Shown here piece by piece: positions 1 to 8,570 of a stretch of DNA of 64,000 nucleotides. Location of the stretch: contig NZ_AWFG01000074.1 in the NCBI RefSeq assembly GCF_000682695.1, positions 124,001-188,000 on the forward strand, read 5' to 3'. Both the position numbers and the translations under genes were made by a program. Under the pieces are notes generated by a model. It searched no databases. It was not told where the DNA came from and saw nothing but the letters and a program-made list of their open reading frames with translations. Every line of letters starts with the position of its first letter. Positions within the stretch are counted from its first letter, which is position 1. The DNA is from Hyphomonas chukchiensis. Its GTDB lineage: Bacteria; Pseudomonadota; Alphaproteobacteria; Caulobacterales; Hyphomonadaceae.

Positions 1-507
1 TGTCTTTCCTCCAGCCTTCAAGGCGGCCATTTGCGGAAGCGCTTCATCAATGGCTTGCGCAAGGATTTTTGGGTGGGCGTCGCCATGAACCATGGCGCCC
101 ACATCGTGTAGAAGCAGCATATCAACACTGTCGACACCAAGCCGCTCCTGGCTTCCGGCAAAGGCCTCCCTGATCCCGCACGCCGAATAGTCGAAGTACG
201 GGATGAAGGGTGCGGGCGATGCGAACCCGTTGTCCGGGATTGGGTTTGAACCCGCTGGTTCGAGGCGCCGCCCGACCTTTGTGGATAAGGCCGGTCTATA
301 GCCGGTCTTGGCCAGGAATGCCCCGACACGCTGCTCGCTCAGACCGTGCCCATAATAAGGAGCGGTATCGAAATAGCCGAACTGCGCGTCTTTCGCTGCC
401 GAGAGAACGTCCGCCGCCTCTTCATCGGTTATAGCCGTATAGAGATTACCCAACCCTGCGGCACCGAGACCGTAATCTGGCAGTTTAGGAGCAGCGCGAT
501 CAGTCAT
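1..507 (-). CDS. Aldo/keto reductase, probable L-fucose (D-threo-aldose) dehydrogenase, partial
   Basis: The 169 codons from the ATG at 505-507 stay open to the left edge, so the C-terminus is missing. The product begins MTDRAAPKLPDYGLGAAGLG and contains FDTAPYYGHGLSEQRVG, which matches the AKR beta-strand with the catalytic Asp and Tyr, followed by STKVGR and LLLHDVG. This is the pattern of the D-threo-aldose 1-dehydrogenase branch, which oxidises L-fucose to fuconolactone with NAD(P). It starts only 11 nt after the fucosidase stop, so it is the downstream member of the 4691-to-1 operon. The fucose role rests on family resemblance plus the neighbouring fuconate dehydratase and fucosidases. 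Lactonase and later pathway genes may lie beyond the left edge. Confidence 0.85.
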   Translation of the reverse strand, partial: MTDRAAPKLPDYGLGAAGLGNLYTAITDEEAADVLSAAKDAQFGYFDTAPYYGHGLSEQRVGAFLAKTGYRPALSTKVGRRLEPAGSNPIPDNGFASPAPFIPYFDYSACGIREAFAGSQERLGVDSVDMLLLHDVGAMVHGDAHPKILAQAIDEALPQMAALKAGGKT

Positions 508-518
508 CCACCAGACCC

Positions 519-1940
519 TTACTTGGCCAAGCCGAGCTTGAATATCTGCACAGCTTCATCGGCCCATTCATTGACGGTCAAGCGAAGCGTGTTCTGTTCA
601 ATTGACCAGTCGCCCACTTGCCCGCCGATCTGCTCGACTGACGTAACGCTCTCCAGCTCAGGCGGAAGGGCCACTTCCAGCCTGCCTGCAGCAGGTTTGC
701 CGAACATGTGGATATACAGAGCCTCCGCGTTACGGGTTGCCCCGATGCTGACTCCATCGACGGCTTTCTGAGCCAATTCGACAGGCCGTGTGCCCTTGAT
801 CGCCTCGCCTCGCGTTTCGAGCCATTCGCCGACCGCTTCCAGGCGGGCAGCCTGAGCGGGCGGCATTTGAGCGTCGCCGCGCGGACCCACGTTCAGGAGA
901 ACGTTGCCATTGAAGCAGGCTGAACTGGCCAGCATGGTCGCAATGCCATTCTTGGTGATGTAGTCGGCCTCGGTTTCATTCCGGTTATAAGCGAAGGAGT
1001 GCCCCATGCCGCGGGTCGTTTCCCAAATGAACGGAAGAATGTGATTGAACATGCCGTATTCCGGCGTGCGCACATCCCAGACAGGGGGCTTGGGCGGCAG
1101 CACGCCGGTCATGCCCTCAGGCCGCTCAAGCGCGTCAGCCAGCAGCTCGCCATCGATCGGGAACCAGCGATCATTGGTCAGGCCCTCCGGAATGGAGTTG
1201 TAGTACTTGGCCAGGATTTCGAATGTGGCCTGCTGGCTCGGATAGCCGATATCATTCCAGAGATAGTCAGGCTTGTAGCGCTCAATCAGCTCATAATAAT
1301 GCGCATTCGCGTATTCCGTATAGTTTTCAGCATCGCCTGGAATGTTCAGGCCGAGATGACCAAGGCTTTCAATGCGAATGTGCTTGAACGTCCAGTCGAT
1401 GCCACCCGAATAATAGATACCGAACTTGAGGCCCTCTGCGCGCACAGCATCGGCGAGTTCACCCACGACATCGCGTGTCGTCTGCCAGTTGGGCTTGTGC
1501 GGATTTGGTATGGCACTCGGCCACAGCAGGAAGCCATCATGGTGCTTGCTGACGAGCACGACGTAACGCGCACCAGACTTCTTGAAGAGTTTCGCCCAGG
1601 CAACGGGATCCCAGTTCTCCAGCGACGCGTTGAAGGCCTCGCCGAAATTATCGTACGAATAGTCTTCGCCATAAGTCTCACGGTGGAATTGCGCCGTTGG
1701 ACCGTCCTCGAACATGACCGTATTACGGTACCAGGCCGCGTAAGGCGTGTGCGCGAATGCATTCGCCTCAGACTCCGCAGCAAGCTGGTCAATCTGTTTG
1801 CTGTGCGGCGCAAAGGACGGAATGGAGTATGGCCCCCAGTGGATAAAGATTCCGAATTTTGCATCGCGAAACCATTCCGGCACTTCGTGCTCGTTCAGGC
1901 TCGCGCGGGTGGGCAGATAGGTTTTTCCGGTTGCGGTCAT
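519..1940 (-). CDS. Alpha-L-fucosidase, GH29 (paralogue A)
   Basis: The 473-aa product has the GH29 (beta/alpha)8 signature throughout: WFRDAKFGIFIHWGPYS at about residues 23-39, KHHDGF at 132-137 and YLWNDIGYPSQ, in which Asp230 is the expected catalytic nucleophile. A C-terminal beta-sandwich-like part follows from about residue 370. It releases alpha-linked L-fucose from glycans. There is no signal peptide: the N-terminus is polar and begins MTATGKTYLPTR, so a cytoplasmic location is inferred. The gene lies 31 nt after fuconate dehydratase in the same operon and is a close paralogue of the gene at 3273-4691, most likely from a tandem duplication around the dehydratase gene. Confidence 0.95.
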   Translation of the reverse strand: MTATGKTYLPTRASLNEHEVPEWFRDAKFGIFIHWGPYSIPSFAPHSKQIDQLAAESEANAFAHTPYAAWYRNTVMFEDGPTAQFHRETYGEDYSYDNFGEAFNASLENWDPVAWAKLFKKSGARYVVLVSKHHDGFLLWPSAIPNPHKPNWQTTRDVVGELADAVRAEGLKFGIYYSGGIDWTFKHIRIESLGHLGLNIPGDAENYTEYANAHYYELIERYKPDYLWNDIGYPSQQATFEILAKYYNSIPEGLTNDRWFPIDGELLADALERPEGMTGVLPPKPPVWDVRTPEYGMFNHILPFIWETTRGMGHSFAYNRNETEADYITKNGIATMLASSACFNGNVLLNVGPRGDAQMPPAQAARLEAVGEWLETRGEAIKGTRPVELAQKAVDGVSIGATRNAEALYIHMFGKPAAGRLEVALPPELESVTSVEQIGGQVGDWSIEQNTLRLTVNEWADEAVQIFKLGLAK

Positions 1941-1971
1941 AGGGGTCTCCGCTTGAGATTAAGGATCGAGA

Positions 1972-3276
1972 TCATGCGACGGGCTCTTCCGCCCAGACGC
2001 TGCCATTCGGGAATTCGTGATCGACGAGGCTTTGCGGATAAATGTCCACAGAATAGCCGGGGGCGAGGGGCGCCATATAGCGTCCCTGGCGAATTTCGAT
2101 GGGGTTCTTGAAATGCTCGTGCAGATGGGCGGCATGCTCAATCACCCTGCCCTCCATCGTGCCCGAAATGCACACATAGTCGATCATCGAGAGATGCTGG
2201 ACATATTCGCAAAGGCCAACACCGCCCGCATGCGGACAAACCGGAATGCCGGCTTTGTCTGCCATCAGCATCACCGCGATGACTTCATTGACGCCGGCCA
2301 GACGGCAGGAGTCGATTTGGCAAAATCCAATCGCCTCGGCCTGCAGGAATTGTTTGAACATGACCTTGTTGTGGGCATGCTCCCCCGTTGCCAGCAGAAT
2401 CGGCGCAACGCGATCAGCAATGGCCTTGTGGCCCAGCACATCATCCGGACTGGTCGGCTCTTCGACCCAATAAATGTCATAGGGCGCCATCGCCTTCACG
2501 GCCGCAACCGCCTCGTCCACACTCCAGACCTGATTGGCATCAACGCTCAGGCGGACGTCGCTGCCCAGCGTATCGCGGAACAGGGCGCAGCGACGCACGT
2601 CCATGGCCACATCTCCGCCGACCTTGATCTTGAAGTGGCGCCAGCCATCGGCATGGGCCTGCTTCAACAGGTTGACGATGGCCTCATCCGTGTAGCCGAG
2701 CCACCCTGCCGAGGTCGTGTAAGCGGGATAACCATCCTGCAGGAGCGTAGCGATACGCTTGTCCTTCCCGTCAGCTTGTTGCTTCAGGCGCTCCAGCGCT
2801 TCATCTTTTGAAAGAAAGTCAGATATGTGCCGAAAGTCGAGCGCCGAGATAATACGCTCGGGCGACATATCACTGACATATCTCCACAGGGGCTTGCCGG
2901 CGCGCTTTGCAAGCGCATCCCAAACAGCATTGATCAGTGCGGCAGCCGCCAGATGAACAACGCCCTTCTCCGGCCCAAGCCAGCGGTACTGGCTGTCATT
3001 CAGCAACAGGCGCGAAGCGAGACCGAGATCGGCCTCGAATTCATCCAGGCTCCTGCCGACCAGATGTGCGCCAAGGCCCTGGATAGCAGCGACGCAGAGG
3101 TCATTGCCGCGCCCAATCGTGAATGTCAGTCCGTTGCCGCCGGGCTGGCCATCCTTCATGACCAGCGTTGCATAGGCACAGGAATAATCCGGGTCCGGAT
3201 TCATGGCATCGGAACCATGTTTTTGTCGCGATGTCGGAAAGCGGATGTCACGCGCCTCGATACGTTCGATGATCAT
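1972..3276 (-). CDS. L-fuconate dehydratase (enolase superfamily)
   Basis: The 434-aa protein is full length for the family and removes water from L-fuconate to give 2-keto-3-deoxy-L-fuconate. The mandelate-racemase-type active site is complete by eye: KIK (Lys216, Lys218), metal ligands Asp246 (SVDAN), Glu272 (WVEEPTSPDD) and Glu299 (ATGEH), and His349 (CPHAGG). These sit at a constant offset of two residues from the catalytic residues I recall for the characterised Xanthomonas fuconate dehydratase. The ATG overlaps the upstream fucosidase stop by 4 nt (ATGA), showing translational coupling. It is the key marker that this cluster uses the oxidative, non-phosphorylated fucose route. The symbol is left blank because fucD and similar names vary between organisms. 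Confidence 0.93.
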   Translation of the reverse strand: MIIERIEARDIRFPTSRQKHGSDAMNPDPDYSCAYATLVMKDGQPGGNGLTFTIGRGNDLCVAAIQGLGAHLVGRSLDEFEADLGLASRLLLNDSQYRWLGPEKGVVHLAAAALINAVWDALAKRAGKPLWRYVSDMSPERIISALDFRHISDFLSKDEALERLKQQADGKDKRIATLLQDGYPAYTTSAGWLGYTDEAIVNLLKQAHADGWRHFKIKVGGDVAMDVRRCALFRDTLGSDVRLSVDANQVWSVDEAVAAVKAMAPYDIYWVEEPTSPDDVLGHKAIADRVAPILLATGEHAHNKVMFKQFLQAEAIGFCQIDSCRLAGVNEVIAVMLMADKAGIPVCPHAGGVGLCEYVQHLSMIDYVCISGTMEGRVIEHAAHLHEHFKNPIEIRQGRYMAPLAPGYSVDIYPQSLVDHEFPNGSVWAEEPVA

Positions 3277-4691
3277 ATAGAAAGTCCAAGTTTGAAGATT
3301 TGCACGGCCTCATCGGCCCACTCATTGACTGTCACGCGAAGCACGCCCTGTTTAATCGACCAGTCATCCACCTCCCCGCCAAGCTGCTCAAGGGATGTGA
3401 CGGTTTCGAGCCCCGATGGAAGCTGAATTTCCAAAGTGCCCAGACTGGGTTTCCCAAACATTTGCAGATAAAGCGCATCCGCATCGCGCGTGGCACCAAT
3501 ATTGACGCCATCAATGCTTTTGTTCGGGAGCGCTACCGGTCGGGTGTCCTGAATTGCCTGCCCCTTGGTTTCCAGCCATGCGCCGATTGTTTTCAGACGA
3601 TCGGCTTGCGCGGGGTCCAGCTGCGCATCGCCGCGTGGGCCGACATTCAGAAGGACATTGCCGTTGAAGCAGGCCGAGCTGGCCAGCATGGTCGCGATGC
3701 CCCCAGGAGACAGATAATCCGCATCGCCTTCGCGCTTGTTATAGGCAAAGGAATGGCCCATGCCGCGCGTCGTCTCCCAGAGGAAAGGGAGTATGTGATC
3801 AAACATGCCGTACTCCGGCGTGCGTATATCCCATACAGGCGGCTTTGGCGGCAGGACGCCGGTCATGCCCTCCGGCCGCTCGAAGGCATCGGCTTTCAGG
3901 TCGCCATCGGGCGCTATCCAGCGATCATTGGTCAGGCCTTCAGGAACGGCATTGTAGTATTTGGCGAGGATGTCGAACGAGGCCTGCTGGCTCGGATAAC
4001 CGATATCATTCCAGAGATAATCCGGCTGATAACGCTCGATCAACTCATGATAATGCGCATTGGCATATTCAATATAGCCTTCGGCCTCGCCGGGCATGTC
4101 CATCAGGTCCTGGATCGTTTCAATGCATTTGCCCTTGAACGTCCAGTCGATACCGCCTGAATAATAGATGCCGAACTTGAGGCCCTCTGCGCGAACGGCA
4201 TCTGCCAGCTCACCCACAACGTCGCGCTCTGTCTGCCAGTTGGCCTTGTGGGGATTCGGCATCTTGCTCGGCCAGAGGAGGAAACCGTCATGGTGCTTGG
4301 TGACCAGAACGACATACCGCGCACCTGACTGCTTGAAGAGCCTGGCCCAGGCGACGGGATCCCAGTTCTCCAGCGACGCATTGAAGGCCTCGCCAAAATG
4401 ATCGTACGAATAGTCCTCACCATAAGTCTCGCGATGGAACTGCGCCGTCGGACCATCCTCGAACTTCATGGTATTCAGGTACCATTCTGCATAGGGATTG
4501 TATTTGAACGCCTGCATGACGTTGTCGCCGGAACCATCTGGCCGTTCATGCTGAAGCGGCGCAAAAGCCGGAATGGAATACGGCCCCCAGTGGATGAATA
4601 TCCCGAACTTTGAATCGCGGAACCAGTCCGGAACCGCGTGCGCGCTGAGGCTTGCCTCTGTCGCGGCGTAATCTGATGTCCGGCTAGTCAT
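3273..4691 (-). CDS. Alpha-L-fucosidase, GH29 (paralogue B)
   Basis: This 472-aa GH29 enzyme aligns almost without gaps to the product of 519-1940. It has the same WFRDSKFGIFIHWGPYS, KHHDGF and YLWNDIGYPSQ blocks, with Asp229 as predicted nucleophile. The two differ mainly around residues 45-65 and 188-205, which are loops that could alter linkage or aglycone preference. It lacks a signal peptide. It is the first gene of the minus-strand fucose operon, and the ATG at 4689-4691 faces a 333-nt divergent region with an 11-bp inverted repeat. The stop overlaps the start of fuconate dehydratase. Retaining two intact, diverged copies suggests different fucosylated substrates, which is an inference. 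Confidence 0.94.
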   Translation of the reverse strand: MTSRTSDYAATEASLSAHAVPDWFRDSKFGIFIHWGPYSIPAFAPLQHERPDGSGDNVMQAFKYNPYAEWYLNTMKFEDGPTAQFHRETYGEDYSYDHFGEAFNASLENWDPVAWARLFKQSGARYVVLVTKHHDGFLLWPSKMPNPHKANWQTERDVVGELADAVRAEGLKFGIYYSGGIDWTFKGKCIETIQDLMDMPGEAEGYIEYANAHYHELIERYQPDYLWNDIGYPSQQASFDILAKYYNAVPEGLTNDRWIAPDGDLKADAFERPEGMTGVLPPKPPVWDIRTPEYGMFDHILPFLWETTRGMGHSFAYNKREGDADYLSPGGIATMLASSACFNGNVLLNVGPRGDAQLDPAQADRLKTIGAWLETKGQAIQDTRPVALPNKSIDGVNIGATRDADALYLQMFGKPSLGTLEIQLPSGLETVTSLEQLGGEVDDWSIKQGVLRVTVNEWADEAVQIFKLGLSI

Positions 4692-5024
4692 TGACGGAGA
4701 CCTCGTACGACTGGCGACCAGTCCTTACGATGGCGCACCAGCGCTTCACGCTGAAGGTCATCTACTTCCTCCCGAATCCGCAGCCTCTGTTCGGGCTGCT
4801 TTAAAAAAAGTAATAGATAATCGACGTTTCATATGCAAGCACTATGATTGCATATGAACATCATTATTCTGCCGACAGTTGTCGATTATGGAATTCATAC
4901 TCGAACACCGGCCGCTATGATCGCTCACCGTTTGGCGGTTTTATGCGGGGTCAGAAGTCGGCAACAATGGCACGCAGTGTCCGCGTCATATGCGAGCGAA
5001 AACAAGGACTGGGAGAATATCCAC
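4692..5024. promoter_or_regulatory. Divergent promoter region between fucosidase operon and mutarotase
   Basis: This is 333 nt without a convincing gene. It must hold the promoter for the minus-strand fucose operon and probably that of the plus-strand mutarotase. The only clear structure is the inverted repeat at 4828-4858. An open frame runs into the mutarotase from 4848, but it has no ribosome-binding site and is not part of the family. Confidence 0.6.
4828..4858. promoter_or_regulatory. 11-bp inverted repeat, candidate IclR operator
   Basis: The arms TTCATATGCAA (4828-4838) and TTGCATATGAA (4848-4858) are perfect inverted repeats separated by 9 nt. The left flank reads ACGTTTCATAT, and the same 11 bases occur over the palindrome upstream of the IclR gene (6156-6166). 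The shared core and the position in the divergent fucose promoter suggest that the adjacent IclR protein binds both. The repeat is seen directly; the binding protein is inferred. Confidence 0.55.
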
Positions 5025-5354
5025 ATGCAGCGCAAGGCCTGGGCCATCTATTTGAAGCCCGAGAAGAAAGACGAATACAAGCAACTCCACGCCAATGCGT
5101 GGCCCGGGATTCTAAAGCAGATCACGGCATGCAATATTCGGAACTACAGCATCTTCCTGCGCGAACCTGAGAACATCCTGTTCGGCATCTATGAATACCA
5201 CGGCACGGATATCGAGGCTGACATGAAGCGGATGGCAGACGATCCGGAAACGCAGAAATGGTGGGCGCTGACCGATCCGTGCCAATCGGCATTTGAGTCA
5301 GCAGCGCCGGGGGAATGGTGGGTTCCTCTCGAAGAGGTGTTCCATCACGACTAG
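5025..5354 (+). CDS. L-rhamnose mutarotase-family protein, probable L-fucose mutarotase
   Basis: The 109-aa protein begins MQRKAWAIYLKPEKKDEY and contains HANAWPGILKQI, NYSIFLREPENILFGIYEYHG, MADDPETQKWWALTDPCQ and EEVFHHD. This is the ferredoxin-like fold pattern of the RhaM-type mutarotases, which interconvert sugar anomers. The start at 5025 is chosen because GGGAGA lies 8 nt upstream and the length then fits the family of about 105-110 aa; earlier starts add an unrelated tail. Beside L-fucose genes the likely substrate is L-fucose, the 6-deoxy sugar related to rhamnose. Its stop overlaps the stop of the convergent IclR gene by 4 bp. Confidence 0.85.
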   Translation: MQRKAWAIYLKPEKKDEYKQLHANAWPGILKQITACNIRNYSIFLREPENILFGIYEYHGTDIEADMKRMADDPETQKWWALTDPCQSAFESAAPGEWWVPLEEVFHHD

Positions 5355-6127
5355 CTTTCGAGCGGCAGCGTGTAACCGAGTACCGAGGAAATGCGTCCGG
5401 CCGCCGCCGCGACCATGCCGGGCGCTTCATCGAGGGAGACGCGCGAGCCGCGCGTCACCACGAAAGGCACCGTTAGGCTCGCCACGGCGCCGGAGCTGGT
5501 GGAATCGAAAACCGGGGCGCCGATATCGGTCACACCATCAACGATACGGGACGGCATGCGCGCAAAGCCGTTCTCGCGGGCAATGGCCGCTTCCGTCTCC
5601 AACACGCCTATCGCAGCATCATCTACGTCGGCGGCATGCAGATCCTCTATCATCTTGATTTTGTGCATCGGCGAGGCAAAGGCAAACAGGACGAGACCAG
5701 ACGCGGACTTCATGATCGACCGGCGATAGCCGAGCCTGACACTGAAACCGACATCATCAGGGCTCTCCGTGCGCGCAATGACAACGATCTGATCAGAGCT
5801 GACCACGGCCAGCTGGATCGACTGCTTCATGGCCGAAGCCAGCGCGGCCATTTCCGGCAAGGCCGCTTCATGCAGGTCCCGTTTGGGAGGCGATCGCATG
5901 CCAACCTCAAACAGGCGGTTCGAGAGCTGCAGCTTCTCAGGGTCGTCCGTGCGTTCAACATAGCCGCGCATCTCGAGCACGATGACCATGCGGTAAATCT
6001 CGCTGCGGGACCGGCCGAGATTGCGTGCGATATCAGACACCGACTGCGGTGTTCTCAAGCTGGCAAGGCATTCCAGTATGTCGAGACCCTTCTCGAGGGC
6101 CGGCGCCTTGTAAGTATTATCCGCCAT
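5351..6127 (-). CDS. IclR-family transcriptional regulator
   Basis: The 258-aa protein has an N-terminal winged helix (residues about 8-70, with LEKGLDILECLAS, SVSDIARNLGRSRSEIYRMV and MRGYVER) and a C-terminal IclR effector domain (DVGFSVRLGYRRSIMKSASGLVLFAFAS, then DGVTDIGAPVFDSTSSGAVASLTVPFV). IclR proteins sense small metabolites and often control neighbouring catabolic genes. Its position between the fucose operon and the transporter genes makes it the best candidate fucose regulator, with fucose, fuconate or a keto-deoxy acid as possible effector. GGGGGTGG precedes the ATG, and a palindrome 33-44 nt upstream of the ATG is consistent with autoregulation. Confidence 0.92.
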   Translation of the reverse strand: MADNTYKAPALEKGLDILECLASLRTPQSVSDIARNLGRSRSEIYRMVIVLEMRGYVERTDDPEKLQLSNRLFEVGMRSPPKRDLHEAALPEMAALASAMKQSIQLAVVSSDQIVVIARTESPDDVGFSVRLGYRRSIMKSASGLVLFAFASPMHKIKMIEDLHAADVDDAAIGVLETEAAIARENGFARMPSRIVDGVTDIGAPVFDSTSSGAVASLTVPFVVTRGSRVSLDEAPGMVAAAAGRISSVLGYTLPLES

Positions 6128-6159
6128 CGCAAACCACCCCCGGAGAATTGACGCTACGT

Positions 6160-6171
6160 TTCATATATGAA
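6160..6171. promoter_or_regulatory. Palindrome upstream of IclR gene, candidate autoregulatory operator
   Basis: TTCATATATGAA is a perfect 12-bp palindrome upstream of the IclR start at 6127. With its left flank it reads ACGTTTCATAT, identical to the left arm and flank of the repeat at 4828-4858. Binding by the IclR protein is inferred. Confidence 0.5.
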
Positions 6172-6260
6172 GCAAATGAAGAAATCGGCAACCTTGTATG
6201 CACGCCCGACTTCACGGCTTCAAAAATCAAAACCCCGTATATGACAAGGGGGAAAGGGCT

Positions 6261-6941
6261 CTAGTCCAGCTGATCAAGAATGGCCAAAACGGCTGTCTCT
6301 GCGACGCTCACAGCCCGGGACAATTCCGCGCTCAGGTCAATCACGTTTGGCGCCTCAACCCATTTGTCATTTGCCAGGCTGACACTGGAAACAAGAATGG
6401 CCGCAATAATGTCCGGACGGAAATCGTTGGTCCGGTCCAGACTGTACACATGAGCGACATACTCGGCGTAAATATCCCTGAGCGCCTGCTCATAAGCCGC
6501 CAGCGCGTAGGCGAGATCCTTCTCTTCCCGAAGTCCGTGCCAAAGCATCAAGCTCTGACTGGACTGCTTCTTGGACACGATGACCGCCCTCTCCAGCTCG
6601 GCCCGGAAGAAATCCAGAAAAGGGACAGTGTCGCGCGCAGCAAAAGCGCGCTTACGCAATTCATCGGTCGCCGCAATCCCGAATTCAGTCGCAAGATCAG
6701 CCTTGGAATTGAAATGCATGAACAATGTCGTGACGTGGACGTCTGCGGCATCCGCAATGTTCTGCATGGTCGTCGCAGCATATCCGGCCTCATTGAAGAG
6801 CCGGGCAGCCGCACGAATGATCTTCTCGCGTGTCAGCTTGCGCCGCGCCGTACGTCTTGGATATTTGATCTCTTCGGAAACAACAGTATCCGGGCTTTCG
6901 CCTGCTTTCGGTGTTTCGTCCGGCTCGGGAGGTCTTGGCAT
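6261..6941 (-). CDS. TetR/AcrR-family transcriptional regulator
   Basis: The 226-aa protein has a basic N-terminal tail, then a TetR HTH at about residues 35-85 (TREKIIRAAARLFNEAGYAATTMQNIADAADVHVTTLFMHFNSKADL). The C-terminal half is a helical ligand domain with no recognisable specificity. It reads toward the IclR gene and lies downstream of the GPH transporter on the same strand. The region upstream of its ATG holds an imperfect palindrome (AATGAACATTTATT, 6986-6999) that could be an autoregulatory site. Its target and ligand are unknown; the context suggests a second layer of control over fucose or oligosaccharide uptake. Confidence 0.88.
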   Translation of the reverse strand: MPRPPEPDETPKAGESPDTVVSEEIKYPRRTARRKLTREKIIRAAARLFNEAGYAATTMQNIADAADVHVTTLFMHFNSKADLATEFGIAATDELRKRAFAARDTVPFLDFFRAELERAVIVSKKQSSQSLMLWHGLREEKDLAYALAAYEQALRDIYAEYVAHVYSLDRTNDFRPDIIAAILVSSVSLANDKWVEAPNVIDLSAELSRAVSVAETAVLAILDQLD

Positions 6942-7133
6942 TGTAAGTCTCTCAGCCCCGCTCAGTTTCGGGACCTCTTGTCTAGAATGAACATTTATTG
7001 AGCCTGATCGACCCCGTCAAAGAAATGCGGTCAGCCCTTTCGTCATGATTGCGGCCTACGGCACGCAATTCATAGGATTTTTCAGCAGCAAAGCGAATGA
7101 TGCTGCATTCACGAGCATACGTCATAATATGCC

Positions 7134-8567
7134 TCATACATTCGTGGCGCGACGCCGCGCGAGTTCATCGACCGCTGATTGATGGTCGCTCCGCGTCACC
7201 GGATAGAATGTCAGGCTCAAAAGTGCAGCAAGTGTGAAGAACATGATGGCCAGAACGAAATAGAGGGCCAGGTGATTGACCGTCGCGATATCAACAGCAC
7301 CCGGCTTGGCGTCATCGGGAAAGCCGACAAGCGTCAACAGGAAGCCGGACGCGAGCACACCCATGCCCGAAATCGTCTTGTTGACCATTGAGGTCGCGGA
7401 AAAAATCAGTCCTTCGGATTGTCGCCCTGTCGAGAGCTCAATCTGCTCGATCACGTCCGCCACCATGGATACATTCAAAATGGCCGCCGCAATGACCGCA
7501 GCAGCAACGATCATTGCAAAGATGAAGAGGAGCGGCATGAGCAATGGATGCCCTATCCCCGGAAACAGCCCGACCAGATTCAGCAGGATCGGCGCGACCA
7601 TGGCGATCAGTGTAACCATGTAGAGTACAAGCGTTGTCCATTTCTTGCCGAACGATTTGGACAAGGGCAACACAATGACGAAAGCTAGGATTACACCGAC
7701 AAGATTACCTGCTGTCAGCGTGGCGATATTGTTCGCGGAAAGGCCCCAGAAGTAGGTCTGGATATAAACACCCAGCGCCGCATAAAGCCCGCCCGACATG
7801 GCGCCGAGCATGCTCGAGAACAGAATGGGTGCATTGACCCTGTGAAACAGCGTCGAAAACATTTCCTTCGCCACGGTCAGCGCCCCTCTCCGCGGAGGCG
7901 GAGGCGAATGAATCAGCGCCGAAACGCGGCTATGCGTACCGATGCTGGAGATGAATATCGCCAGCGCCATCAAGGGCGCCGCGATCCAGGCATATTTGAT
8001 ATAACCGACCTTATCGAGCAGTCCTCCCGGCGCAGCGGGATCGTTCGCGAATATGAACGCGAACACAAAGATACCCATCATGATGCCGCCGACAACGCCA
8101 AAGAAAAAGCGATACGCGACAAGCTCCGTCCGCTCGTCATAGTCCTGCGTGAACTCGGCAAGCAGGGCCGTGGACGGCACCTCATAGACGCCTATGGCTA
8201 TGCGGGTCAGACTGGTCATGACCAGCAAGTAAGTGAACAGGAGAAGATGCGACTCAAATGCGGGCGGCATCCATAGCAGAAGATAGAAAAGGCCAACCGG
8301 GAGGACAGAGGCATACATGAATGGATGCCTCCGTCCCCAGCGTGTCCTCAGACTGTCAGACCACTGCCCTACGACCGGATCGAGTACGGCATCCGCGACC
8401 ATGGCAATCATGATCGCGGCACCGACCCAGGCCGCCGGCAAGCCGATGACCTGATTATAATAGATCATCAGCAGCGCGTTGAAGCCGTTGTCCTTGATGC
8501 CGAACGCAATCGTTCCGAGACCGTAGACGGCCTTCGTGGACCACGGGAGTTTGGCAGCCTTTTCCAC
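7134..8567 (-). CDS. GPH-family (glycoside-pentoside-hexuronide) cation symporter
   Basis: The 477-aa membrane protein has about twelve hydrophobic segments. The N-terminal signature is typical of GPH transporters: YGLGTIAFGIKDNGFNALL, then VADAVLDPVVGQWSDSLRTRWGRRHPFMY. These import glycosides or oligosaccharides with H+ or Na+. The start is GTG at 8565-8567, 3 nt after the stop of the TonB-dependent receptor, so the two are cotranscribed. Together they form an outer-plus-inner-membrane uptake route. Import of fuco-oligosaccharides would fit the signal-less fucosidases next door, but the substrate cannot be read from sequence. Confidence 0.9.
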   Translation of the reverse strand: MEKAAKLPWSTKAVYGLGTIAFGIKDNGFNALLMIYYNQVIGLPAAWVGAAIMIAMVADAVLDPVVGQWSDSLRTRWGRRHPFMYASVLPVGLFYLLLWMPPAFESHLLLFTYLLVMTSLTRIAIGVYEVPSTALLAEFTQDYDERTELVAYRFFFGVVGGIMMGIFVFAFIFANDPAAPGGLLDKVGYIKYAWIAAPLMALAIFISSIGTHSRVSALIHSPPPPRRGALTVAKEMFSTLFHRVNAPILFSSMLGAMSGGLYAALGVYIQTYFWGLSANNIATLTAGNLVGVILAFVIVLPLSKSFGKKWTTLVLYMVTLIAMVAPILLNLVGLFPGIGHPLLMPLLFIFAMIVAAAVIAAAILNVSMVADVIEQIELSTGRQSEGLIFSATSMVNKTISGMGVLASGFLLTLVGFPDDAKPGAVDIATVNHLALYFVLAIMFFTLAALLSLTFYPVTRSDHQSAVDELARRRATNV

Positions 8568-8570
8568 AGG

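Noticed and set aside
4848-5024. N-terminal extension of the mutarotase
   Set aside because: It has no ribosome-binding site, overlaps the operator repeat, and mutarotases of this family are about 105-110 aa, matching the 5025 start with GGGAGA.
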